A DNA stretch of 64,000 bases. Source: Acidaminococcus fermentans_A. Its GTDB lineage: Bacteria > Bacillota > Negativicutes > Acidaminococcales > Acidaminococcaceae. Shown in pieces: positions 1 through 7,438 of the stretch. The notes below the pieces were generated by a model. It ran no database searches, was not told where the DNA came from, and worked only from the letters and a program-made list of their open reading frames with translations. How positions within the stretch are numbered: position 1 is the stretch's first letter; every line of letters begins with the position of its first letter. Position numbers and translations under genes: made by a program. Location: assembly GCF_052216985.1 (NCBI RefSeq), contig NZ_JBQOUY010000013.1:15501-79500 (forward strand), written 5' to 3'.

Positions 1-1
1 T

Positions 2-949
2 GACCTGCAGACCTATCTGAAAAAACATCCTGACACTGTCCTGCCAGACATCATCACCACCAAGACCCATTCTGTTTTGCCGCCTGAATATCTGAAAGGG
101 ACCAAAAAGAGTATCGTGACCCGGAGTGCTGGATATGATCATTTTGAAGCCCTGGCTGATGCAGCCAACATCACTTCTCTGCGGAATTACTGTGTAAATG
201 CGGTGGCCCAGACCGCCATCAAATTCGTGTACTGCACCTGCGGCATGCTGAACCAGTACACTAAAAATACGGCAACTTTTGAAAGAAACAAGGCTACTTC
301 TTTCATGGAACTGAATGACAGACGGACTGCCACCGTTTACGGGGTAGGGAAAATCGGCAAACGGGTCTATGAACTGCTGGAAGCCAATGGGCTGAAAGTC
401 AAGGCTGTGGACTTGCGGGCCAAGGAACTGGACAAGCTCTACAACCATACGGTGAACTTCGTTTCCAAAGAAGAAGGCATCAAAGATACGGATATCGTCG
501 TGAACGTAATGAACCTGACCCGGATCAAAGAAAGTCCGCTCTACAATGTGGGGTATTTCTCCAAGGAATACCTGCTGCAGGCAACCCGGCCCATTGAATT
601 CATCAATGTGACCCGTGGGGATATCGCTCCGGAATCCGGTCTGCTGGAACTGTACAAGGAAGGGAAAATCCTGGGGATCGGCACCGATGTATTCACCGAC
701 GAAACGGCCTTCTCCGAAGCCCTGAACGGCAGAGGGGAATTCAATACGCCGGATTTGAAGGCTGCCAAGGAAATTCTGGACAAGGCTATGGACCGCAGCG
801 AGAACTTCTATGTGCAGCCGCACCAGGGCTTCAACTCTGACCGAGCTGCTCTGGAAAAGGCCAAGGACGCCATCATCCACGTCTGCGAATGGTATAAGAA
901 TGGCGGCAAGAAGTTCGATGAACAGCTGCCTTATTACACCCTGAAATAA
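2..949 (+). CDS. D-2-hydroxyacid dehydrogenase, 5' truncated by window edge
   Basis: The reading frame is already open at base 2, so the N-terminus lies outside the window; about 315 residues are visible against roughly 330 for the family. A Rossmann dinucleotide-binding motif (YGVGKIGKRV) sits mid-protein. The family signature follows (NVTRGD, with the substrate-binding Arg), then the acidic stretch TDVFTDE and the catalytic His in QPHQGF. The family reduces 2-oxoacids to D-2-hydroxyacids with NAD(P)H in the cytoplasm. The substrate could be pyruvate, 2-oxoglutarate or another oxoacid; nothing visible decides. The next gene, gltS, starts 68 bases downstream on the same strand, so the two may be co-transcribed, which would suit a role in glutamate or oxoacid metabolism. 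That link is inference. Confidence 0.85.
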   Translation, partial: DLQTYLKKHPDTVLPDIITTKTHSVLPPEYLKGTKKSIVTRSAGYDHFEALADAANITSLRNYCVNAVAQTAIKFVYCTCGMLNQYTKNTATFERNKATSFMELNDRRTATVYGVGKIGKRVYELLEANGLKVKAVDLRAKELDKLYNHTVNFVSKEEGIKDTDIVVNVMNLTRIKESPLYNVGYFSKEYLLQATRPIEFINVTRGDIAPESGLLELYKEGKILGIGTDVFTDETAFSEALNGRGEFNTPDLKAAKEILDKAMDRSENFYVQPHQGFNSDRAALEKAKDAIIHVCEWYKNGGKKFDEQLPYYTLK

Positions 950-1017
950 TCACCGGGTACTTTCTAAAAGAAGGAGTCTGTAAAAGGCTCCCTACATACG
1001 AGAAATGAGGGATTGAT

Positions 1018-2412
1018 ATGTCAAAAGCAATTTGGCAAGTCTTCATTGATTTCGGCATCATGGCGATCCTCCTGCTGATCGGCCAGATCTGCCGTGCAAA
1101 GATTTCATTGTTCCAGAAAGCATTGATTCCTGCCTCCCTGATCGGCGGGGTCCTTGCCTTGATTTTCGGGCCCAGAGGCTACGGCTTCCTGCCCCTGTCT
1201 CCCCAATTCGGCGTTTATGCCGCTGTGCTGATCGTGGTCATCTTCGCTGCTACCCCTATCGGGGATACTCCCAGCAAGGATAAGGTCAACAGCAAGGTCA
1301 TCGGGGGCATGTTCTTCAACCTGACCGGGATCGCCATCCTGCAATATGCGGTTGGTATGTTCCTGACCATCTATGTGATCCAGTTCATCTGGCCGGAAGT
1401 TACGGATCCCTTTGGCCTGATGATGGCTACTGGGTATTATGGTGGCCATGGTACGGCAGCGGCTGTAGGGCCTGTGCTGGAAAGCCTGGGCTATGCCAAC
1501 ATGACGGACCTGGGGTACACCACTGCAACGGTGGGTATTGTAGGCGGTATCCTGCTGGGGATTGTGATCATTGGCTGGGGTACTAGAAAAGGCTATACCC
1601 ATTATGTAACTGACCCGCAGGAACTGCCTGTTGAACTGCGGACTGGTTTGGTTCCTCCTGAAAAACAGAAAGCTGCCGGCAGAGGCACCATTTCCGCCAT
1701 CTGCCTGGACCCCATGGCCTTCCATGTAGGTCTGATCCTCCTGGCTTCCATGCTGGGGTATTACAGCTCTGCCTGGTTCAAGGTATTCACCAAAGCCACC
1801 ATCAACTATGGTGTACCTATCCCGGCATTCTGCCTGTCCCTGATTTGGGGCTTGATCATCAACAAGTTCTTGAACAAATCCGGCGCCATTAAATATTGTG
1901 ACCGGTATTCCATCAGCCGTATCCAGGGCATGAGCACTGACTTCCTGATGGTTTCCGGGATCGGTTCCCTGAAACTGAGCGTAGTATTGGACTTTGCAGG
2001 CCCTCTGCTGATTGTCTGCTTGGCCGGTTTTATTACCAACTGGCTGTGGTTCATCTATATCGGCGGGAAGAGCTCTTTCAGCGACTGGTTCGAACGGAAC
2101 ATGATGGTCTGGGGCCATGCTAGCGGCGTAGCTGCAACGGGCCTGCTGCTGCAGCGGATCGTTGACCCTGACCTGAAATCCAGAGGGATTGAAGACTCCG
2201 GTATCGCCGATATCTTCAACCGTCCGCTGATCATCGGCTATCAGGTCATTCCGCCCATCATCATGAACTTGTATCCGCAAAATGGCGGCGTCATCGTCAC
2301 CTGGGCAACCTTCGGGATCGTGGCCATCATGTGGATCGTAGCCTATAAGTGTGGCTGGTGGGTTCCTTCCATGAAGCTGCAGAAATATGATCACAGCAAG
2401 GATGCTGCGTAA
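1018..2412 (+). CDS. gltS: sodium/glutamate symporter, GltS family
   Basis: A 464-residue integral membrane protein with about ten to twelve hydrophobic segments. It carries the GltS (ESS family) hallmark GGHGTAAAVG around residues 140-150 and a related glycine-rich segment in the second half (WGHASGVAATG). The family imports glutamate with sodium. The length is slightly above the usual 400-450. Glutamate is a major energy substrate of amino-acid-fermenting Negativicutes, so this could be a main uptake route. It follows the hydroxyacid dehydrogenase and ends at a strong hairpin terminator. Confidence 0.9.
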   Translation: MSKAIWQVFIDFGIMAILLLIGQICRAKISLFQKALIPASLIGGVLALIFGPRGYGFLPLSPQFGVYAAVLIVVIFAATPIGDTPSKDKVNSKVIGGMFFNLTGIAILQYAVGMFLTIYVIQFIWPEVTDPFGLMMATGYYGGHGTAAAVGPVLESLGYANMTDLGYTTATVGIVGGILLGIVIIGWGTRKGYTHYVTDPQELPVELRTGLVPPEKQKAAGRGTISAICLDPMAFHVGLILLASMLGYYSSAWFKVFTKATINYGVPIPAFCLSLIWGLIINKFLNKSGAIKYCDRYSISRIQGMSTDFLMVSGIGSLKLSVVLDFAGPLLIVCLAGFITNWLWFIYIGGKSSFSDWFERNMMVWGHASGVAATGLLLQRIVDPDLKSRGIEDSGIADIFNRPLIIGYQVIPPIIMNLYPQNGGVIVTWATFGIVAIMWIVAYKCGWWVPSMKLQKYDHSKDAA

Positions 2413-2430
2413 TTGAATAAGTAAGTTGAA

Positions 2431-2463
2431 GGGGCTGTTGCATAGGCGACAGCCCCTTTTTTT
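2431..2463 (+). terminator. hairpin terminator after gltS
   Basis: An 8-bp GC-rich perfect stem (GGGGCTGT / ACAGCCCC) is followed directly by a run of seven T. It lies between convergent genes and may also stop the minus-strand gene that ends at 2462. Confidence 0.85.
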
Positions 2464-3169
2464 ATCCCCTCGATGCGGGCTGGAGACGCCAGGCAGCCAG
2501 GGCCAGGAACAGGGCCGGCAGCAGGATGGCTGTGTCTCCCCGGATCTGGGTGAGGACGTAACCCCAGGCGGAGCCCAGGCAGAATATGCCATTAATGAGG
2601 ACATAGATCAGGGCTTTCCGGAGGGAAGCGGGCTGGTGGTCTTCCAGATAGGATCCGAAGGCTTCCACTGTCCGTTTCATGTTCCCCATGACCATGATGC
2701 TGGTGTATTCCCTGTCTCCCACCCGGTGGAAGGTCTCCATCTGGAGACCGCTGGCGCAGCCCATGAGGCAGAGGGAAAGCCGAGTCATCAGGGCCGAGGC
2801 AGGGAGCTGGCTGGTCAGGAGCAGGAGGAAACTTTCCAGCAGGAGGATGTATTTCTGGAAACGGACTTGGTCGGCCAGCCGTTTTTCCAGCTGCCGGGCG
2901 GCCAACAGGCCCAGCATATAGGAAAGAGCCGGCAGCAGGAAGGGGATGATCTGCCAGAGATGGCCAGAGGCCAGGACGTGGCCGGAATAGATGATGTTCC
3001 CGGTCTGGGCGAAGGCAAAGACACCGCCCCGGGCCAGGAAGCTGTAGGAAGCGGAAAAACCGCCGGCAGCCGTTACCAGGATCAACAGAGGCCAGGAATC
3101 TGTCAGGAGACCCAGGGCCAGGGTCCTTTTTTCAGTTTGCAGGTTTTGTACCGTGGAGCAGGTAGTCAT
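2462..3169 (-). CDS. YoaK-family (DUF1275) membrane protein
   Basis: A 235-residue protein with about six hydrophobic segments. The N-terminal motif GGFSASYSFLARGGVFAFAQ followed by TGN corresponds to the conserved GGF-x-D-...-F-x-x-x-G-V-F...TGN signature of YoaK/DUF1275 proteins. The length matches the family's 220-240. The function is unknown in general; a small-molecule transport role has been suggested for the family. Transcribed divergently from the LysR gene at 3298, so that regulator may control it (inference). Confidence 0.75.
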   Translation of the reverse strand: MTTCSTVQNLQTEKRTLALGLLTDSWPLLILVTAAGGFSASYSFLARGGVFAFAQTGNIIYSGHVLASGHLWQIIPFLLPALSYMLGLLAARQLEKRLADQVRFQKYILLLESFLLLLTSQLPASALMTRLSLCLMGCASGLQMETFHRVGDREYTSIMVMGNMKRTVEAFGSYLEDHQPASLRKALIYVLINGIFCLGSAWGYVLTQIRGDTAILLPALFLALAAWRLQPASRG

Positions 3170-3243
3170 AGGGCATCTCCTTTCTGTACGGAGAAAAAGT
3201 ACAGGATTTTTTCTTGGACTTAGTATATAATGGAAAAAGCAAT

Positions 3244-3271
3244 TTGTATAATATATTTTATTTGTTATGAT
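3244..3271 (+). promoter_or_regulatory. probable promoter of the LysR gene at 3298
   Basis: TTGTAT at 3244-3249, a 16-nt spacer and TATGAT at 3266-3271 sit 27 bases upstream of the GTG start. A second AT-rich TATAAT (3226-3231) lies in the same divergent spacer and could belong to either direction. Confidence 0.4.
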
Positions 3272-3297
3272 ATAGAAAAGATCTATTGGAGGAAAAT

Positions 3298-4227
3298 GTG
3301 AACCTGATCCAGCTGCGTTATTTCCAAACGGTCTGTGCCTGCGGCAATATGACCCAGGCCGCGGAACTTCTGAAAGTCTCCCAGCCGTCCCTATCCAGTG
3401 CCATCCAGTCCCTGGAAAAAGAATTCGGAGTGGTCCTGTTCATCCGGCAGTACCGGGGCATGGAGCTGACGGCGGAAGGAGAACGGCTGCTGAAGATGTC
3501 CCGGTCCCTGACGGAAGATGCGGACAAGCTGACCCGGATCATGGGGGACTTGGGAGCCGGACGCCATACCCTGCGGTTGGGGGTCCCTCCCGTCCTGGGA
3601 GGATGGCTGCTGCCCCGCCTGTATGAAGATTTTTTCCAAGAGCATCCCGATCTCCAATTGGACATCCTGGAAGAACGGCGCAGCGTAGTCCAGCAGAAAC
3701 TGGAACATGAACTGCTGGATATGGCTTTTGTGATCCATACCCAGCCCCTCAGCGGGAATTATAAGACCCTGTGTGCAGCCAAACTGGAATCGGGTGGGAT
3801 CCTCAGCCGGCGGCACCCGCTGGCGGGAAAAGAAAAACTCCGGCTGGAAGAGCTGACGGGAGAAAAGATGGTCCTGATGCCGGAATTGTTCTTTCAGTCG
3901 GAACTTTTGGAGGAACGGTTTGCCAAGGCGGGGATCCAGCCTCAGATCTTGTTCCGGACTTCCCAGATCTATACCATGCTGCAGCTGGTGAAGAAACGGC
4001 AGGCTGTGGGATTTTTGTATCGGGAGATGGTCCAGGAAGATCCGGAACTGATCTTTGTGCCCTTCCAGGATCCCATGGAAATCCAGCTGAGCCTGATTTG
4101 GAAAGAACACCATTACCGTTCAGCCGGGATGGCAGAGCTCCTGGGCTTTTTCCGGGAAAAGGAGCGGCAGGGATGCTGTGCTGGAAAGCCCGGACGGGCT
4201 GGAGCCCTGACGGGAACCATGGTATAA
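3298..4227 (+). CDS. LysR-family transcriptional regulator
   Basis: 309 residues starting at GTG 3298, five bases after a GGAGG site; an upstream TTG in frame at 3286 overlaps that site and is unlikely. The N-terminus (LRYFQTVCACGNMTQAAELL, then VSQPSLSSAIQSLEKEFGV) is the classic LysR winged helix-turn-helix. The rest is a periplasmic-binding-protein-like effector domain. The last 25 or so residues, rich in Gly/Ala/Arg, extend past the typical domain end. Divergent from the YoaK-type gene and followed at 48 bases by a small membrane protein, either of which may be a target. Confidence 0.9.
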   Translation: MNLIQLRYFQTVCACGNMTQAAELLKVSQPSLSSAIQSLEKEFGVVLFIRQYRGMELTAEGERLLKMSRSLTEDADKLTRIMGDLGAGRHTLRLGVPPVLGGWLLPRLYEDFFQEHPDLQLDILEERRSVVQQKLEHELLDMAFVIHTQPLSGNYKTLCAAKLESGGILSRRHPLAGKEKLRLEELTGEKMVLMPELFFQSELLEERFAKAGIQPQILFRTSQIYTMLQLVKKRQAVGFLYREMVQEDPELIFVPFQDPMEIQLSLIWKEHHYRSAGMAELLGFFREKERQGCCAGKPGRAGALTGTMV

Positions 4228-4274
4228 TATACAAGTTCAGTCTGTCAGTGAAAAATCATCGGGAAGGAATTTGG

Positions 4275-4676
4275 GTGGAAATCATGGAAAGCAGTCTGCC
4301 ATTTATGCTGGCCAGCCCTTTGGCGGTCATCGGTCTTACGCTTTTTAGCTGTGTGGTTGTGAAACGGTTTGTATACTGGAAGGTGGGCATCATCCATTAT
4401 CTCCTGGGGGTGGCCTTGCTGCTGTATTTCTTTGTCCGGGGGATGGTGAATGTATCCGGGGAACAGCCTTTGTTCGCCCACAGTTCCTGGGTGATCTTGC
4501 CCGTGGGACTGACCCTGGCCTTCCGGGGGCTCACCGAATGCCTCCGGTCCGAATTCCTGTTGACCCAGGACCGGAAACTGGTCAGCAAGTTCGAATGGAC
4601 CAATCGGTGCTTCGGGTACTGCTGCTTCTTGGATTTGATGATCCTGTTTGTGTATGTGGGGTCGGTGTTCTTTTAA
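4275..4676 (+). CDS. small hydrophobic membrane protein, unknown function
   Basis: About 133 residues with four hydrophobic segments (for example MLASPLAVIGLTLFSCVVV and GVALLLYFFV) and a C-terminal segment ending VYVGSVFF. GTG 4275 has a GAAGG site about six bases upstream; ATG 4284 is an alternative start. The longer open frame upstream overlaps the LysR gene out of frame and is not real. I do not recognise the family. Its position directly after the regulator and before a strong terminator suggests co-transcription with it. Confidence 0.6.
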   Translation: MEIMESSLPFMLASPLAVIGLTLFSCVVVKRFVYWKVGIIHYLLGVALLLYFFVRGMVNVSGEQPLFAHSSWVILPVGLTLAFRGLTECLRSEFLLTQDRKLVSKFEWTNRCFGYCCFLDLMILFVYVGSVFF

Positions 4677-4684
4677 AAGATTAA

Positions 4685-4731
4685 GGGGTTGTTGCACGTG
4701 TGAAAATCATCCACGTGCAACAACCCCCTTT
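4685..4731 (+). terminator. 16-bp perfect hairpin terminator
   Basis: Arms 4685-4700 and 4712-4727 pair perfectly (core GTTGTTGCACGTG) with an 11-nt loop, followed by CTTTT. It separates convergent genes. The same core, GTTGCACGTG / CACGTGCAAC, resembles other terminators in this window. Confidence 0.85.
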
Positions 4732-5706
4732 TCATTGATACCCAAAAATCTCTGCAATCTCCTTATGGTAGCGTTTGATCTCGGTGGACAGGATCCGGAG
4801 GAAATCCTGCATGTACCGGGGGACGAAGGGGCGTTTGGGAACAAAGAGATGGGTCTGGATCCGATGGTCGGCGTGGAGGATCCGGAGGGGGACCAGGGGG
4901 GCCGAGCCAGGGAAGGTCCGATTGCATTCTTGGATCACATGGTACATGAAGGAAGAAGAAAAAGTGGCTGCCAGACCCTTCTTGCAAAGCTCGAACTGGG
5001 TCCCATAATCACTGATGGATACGATCTGCTGGGCGTAGATATTTTGGCTTTTGAGGAAAGCGGTGTACAGGTGCTGGACGGTACTTTTCTGCCGGTTCCC
5101 CACCAGGGGTAGGGCCACGAACTGCCGGAAATCCAGGAAATCCCCGGGATGGAGATCCTGCCAGGGACCTGGACCCCGATAATGATTTTTCAGGAACTGG
5201 TTGGTGGCGGTGAGAATCAGGATCTCTTCTCCCACTGGAATCGGGGTCAAGAGAGGATCCGGAGGATAATCCACTCCCAGCAGCACATCTAATTTCTGGT
5301 TTAGCATCAGCTGGACCAGTTCCTCTGTATCCTGGAGGGTGATGATAATGTTCACTTTGGGATACATCCGATGGAACTGGGGCAGGATGTTGGGGAGCAG
5401 GATATGGGCTCGGGTGGCATTGAGACCCAGATGGATCTCCCCGATCTGTCCTTTTTCGATTTCCTGGATTTTCTGGGAGAGGTTCTTTTCCAGATTGGAG
5501 ATCCGCAGCAGGGTCTTCCGCAGGGCAATGCCCGATTCTGTGATGGTCAGCCGGGGCGTGCGCTGGAACAGCTTGGTCCCCAGTTCCGTCTCCAGATGCT
5601 TGATATGTTCACTGAGGCACTGCTGGGTCACATGGGCCCGTTTGGCGGCCCGGGTGAAGTTCATTTCTTCTACGGCCAGCAGGAACATCTTCTGTGAGGT
5701 ATCCAT
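4732..5706 (-). CDS. LysR-family regulator of the divergent dehydratase operon
   Basis: 324 residues. The N-terminal helix-turn-helix (EEMNFTRAAKRAHVTQQCLS) is followed by an effector-binding domain. It closely resembles in layout the LysR protein at 31521. Its start lies 172 bases from the UxaA-type operon, read in the opposite direction. The spacer holds an inverted repeat plus a repeated half-site with the geometry expected of LysR recognition and activation sites. It is probably the activator of the downstream sugar-acid dehydratases (inference). Confidence 0.9.
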   Translation of the reverse strand: MDTSQKMFLLAVEEMNFTRAAKRAHVTQQCLSEHIKHLETELGTKLFQRTPRLTITESGIALRKTLLRISNLEKNLSQKIQEIEKGQIGEIHLGLNATRAHILLPNILPQFHRMYPKVNIIITLQDTEELVQLMLNQKLDVLLGVDYPPDPLLTPIPVGEEILILTATNQFLKNHYRGPGPWQDLHPGDFLDFRQFVALPLVGNRQKSTVQHLYTAFLKSQNIYAQQIVSISDYGTQFELCKKGLAATFSSSFMYHVIQECNRTFPGSAPLVPLRILHADHRIQTHLFVPKRPFVPRYMQDFLRILSTEIKRYHKEIAEIFGYQ

Positions 5707-5752
5707 GGCTTCCTCCTTCAGGGTTCAGGAAAGATTTGCTTTCTCTATTTTA

Positions 5753-5804
5753 TCACAAGGTAATCATTGTGAATATAGTGAAGATGTTTTGTTTTACATT
5801 GTGA
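5753..5804. promoter_or_regulatory. putative LysR operator region
   Basis: An inverted repeat TCACAA-N8-TTGTGA covers 5753-5772, and the half-site CATTGTGA recurs at 5765-5772 and 5797-5804, 32 bases (three helical turns) apart. The second copy coincides with the presumed -35 element. This matches the recognition-site plus activation-site arrangement known for LysR activators. Confidence 0.55.
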
Positions 5805-5827
5805 GAAAAATGTGTTACTTTTATTAT
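5799..5827 (+). promoter_or_regulatory. probable promoter of the dehydratase operon
   Basis: TTGTGA at 5799-5804, a 17-nt spacer and TATTAT at 5822-5827. The weak -35 box overlaps a LysR half-site, consistent with an activator-dependent promoter. Confidence 0.5.
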
Positions 5828-5878
5828 AAAAGTCAGAGAATAATGAAAATACTGCTAGAGAAAAGAGGTGGAATGACC

Positions 5879-6151
5879 ATGCTGAGAAGAAGCCTGCGTA
5901 TCCATCCGGAAGATTCCGTCATGTGCGTGCTGGAGGATGCCTATAAGGGAGATACCGTGGAAACTCCGGAGGGAGAGACCATTGTCCTTCTCGAAGATAT
6001 CGAATTTGGCCATAAGGTGGCAGTCAAGGATTTGAAAAAAGGCGACTCCGTCATCAAATACGGAGAAGAAATCGGATATATGCTCAGTGATGCACCCAAA
6101 GGGACCTGGATCCATATGCACAATATGGGATGTGACCGTGGGAAGATCTGA
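5879..6151 (+). CDS. UxaA-family dehydratase, small (SAF-domain) subunit
   Basis: About 90 residues. ATG 5879 is preferred because GAGGTG lies eight bases upstream; ATG 5873 is in frame but too close. The protein has the SAF-domain layout of the N-terminal part of altronate/galactarate dehydratases (DSVMCVLEDAYKGD, FGHKVAVKDLKKGDSVIKYG, GYMLSDAPKGTWIHMHN). Full-length UxaA joins this domain to the catalytic part; here it is a separate gene 22 bases before the large subunit. It probably helps bind the sugar-acid substrate. Confidence 0.8.
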   Translation: MLRRSLRIHPEDSVMCVLEDAYKGDTVETPEGETIVLLEDIEFGHKVAVKDLKKGDSVIKYGEEIGYMLSDAPKGTWIHMHNMGCDRGKI

Positions 6152-6173
6152 CGGACGATAGGGGGTAAGATAC

Positions 6174-7409
6174 ATGGAACGTACATTTATGGGATACCAA
6201 AGGGCGGACGGCTCGGTGGGGACCCGGAACTATCTGGTGATCCTGCCTTCCGTGTTCTGTGCCAATTCCACGGTGCAGAAGATTGCTGCCCAGATTCCGG
6301 GAGCCGTCCCCATGACCCACTGTGTGGGCTGTGCTCAGGTGGGACTGGATCTGGAACTGACGGCTAGGACATTGAAAGCCATGGGATGCCATCCCAATGC
6401 AGGGGCAGTAATCGTGGTAGGTCTGGGCTGTGAGCGGTTCGACCCAGAAGAATTGTACCAGGCTGTCAAAGCCACCGGGAAACCCGTGGCGAAATTCGTG
6501 ATCCAGGAAGAGGGGGGACCGACGAAAATCGTAGAAAAAGCTGTGGCCACAGGAAAGAAATTTGCAGAGATCTTGGCTCAGCAGCAGCGGGTGCCCTGCC
6601 CCCTCAGTGCCCTGATGGTGGGGACGAAATGCGGAGGGACCGATGCCACCAGCGGTTTGGCTTCCAACCCGGCGGTAGGGAATATGGTGGACCGGCTGGT
6701 AGATGCAGGTGGCAGTGCTATCCTCAGTGAGCTGAATGAACTGCTGGGAACAGAAAAGTTCTTGGCCAAACGGGCAGTGAATGCTCAGGTGGCACAAAAA
6801 ATCTACGATGCGGTTTATGAAATCGAAGATGTACTCCGGGGTGGGTTGGACTTCAGCCTGCCGGAAAACCGGAACCACCTGATCAGCCGGGGCAATTTTG
6901 CCGGAGGGGTCAGCAGCGTAGTGGAAAAGGCACTGGGAGGCGTCCACAAAGGCGGGACCCATCCTATCCAGGATGTACTGCCCTATGCCATTCCGCCCCA
7001 GAAAGGGCAGCACGGGCTGTTCCTGATGGATTACGAAAGCCAGGACGGGGAAGTAGTCACCGGGGAAATCGGATGCGGCAGTCAGCTGATCGCCTTCACC
7101 ACAGGACGGGGCCATGCTACGGGGCATCCTTTGGTGCCGGTGCTGAAAGTGACGGGGAATTACAAAACTTATGCTGCCATGATGGAATGCTTCGATTTCG
7201 ATGCCTCTCCCATCATCAGCCAGGGAGCCAGTATCGAAGAAGAAGGGGAGAGACTGCTGGATCTGGTGATCCGGGTGGCCAGCGGAGAACAGACGGCAGC
7301 GGAAAAGCTGGGAGGTACGGAACTGTTCTGTGTGGCCCGGCGCCATGGATACCACAAAAAGGACCCGGCGGAGCTGCGGAAACACGAAAAAGAAGTGGGT
7401 AACTGCTGA
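6174..7409 (+). CDS. UxaA-family dehydratase, large subunit
   Basis: 411 residues matching the catalytic part of the altronate/galactarate dehydratase family. Visible motifs include the opening GYQRADGSVGTRNYLVILPS, the Cys-bearing THCVGCAQVG, LMVGTKCGGTDATSGLASNP and EIGCGSQLIAFTTGRGHATG. These enzymes remove water from aldonic or aldaric acids to give 2-keto-3-deoxy acids, using iron. The gene lies between its small subunit and an IlvD/Edd dehydratase. The substrate is not decided by sequence; altronate, galactarate or a relative is likely. Confidence 0.85.
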   Translation: MERTFMGYQRADGSVGTRNYLVILPSVFCANSTVQKIAAQIPGAVPMTHCVGCAQVGLDLELTARTLKAMGCHPNAGAVIVVGLGCERFDPEELYQAVKATGKPVAKFVIQEEGGPTKIVEKAVATGKKFAEILAQQQRVPCPLSALMVGTKCGGTDATSGLASNPAVGNMVDRLVDAGGSAILSELNELLGTEKFLAKRAVNAQVAQKIYDAVYEIEDVLRGGLDFSLPENRNHLISRGNFAGGVSSVVEKALGGVHKGGTHPIQDVLPYAIPPQKGQHGLFLMDYESQDGEVVTGEIGCGSQLIAFTTGRGHATGHPLVPVLKVTGNYKTYAAMMECFDFDASPIISQGASIEEEGERLLDLVIRVASGEQTAAEKLGGTELFCVARRHGYHKKDPAELRKHEKEVGNC

Positions 7410-7438
7410 CATCATATAAAGAGACAGGAGAGAGACGA

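Noticed and set aside
1105..2604. 499-residue open frame antisense to gltS
   Set aside because: Composition rich in Gln/His/Gly/Asp without domain motifs; it is the mirror of a clear membrane-protein gene.
3771..4274. N-terminal part of a long frame before the small membrane protein
   Set aside because: Overlaps the LysR coding region out of frame and has no ribosome binding site; only the part from 4275 is supported.
5753..5772. CRP-type binding site
   Set aside because: The half-sites are in the opposite order (TCACAA...TTGTGA) to the CRP consensus, and a LysR gene is adjacent, so a LysR site is more likely.
6084..7415. 443-residue open frame antisense to the UxaA large subunit
   Set aside because: No recognisable domain, and the plus strand has conserved UxaA motifs and a ribosome binding site.
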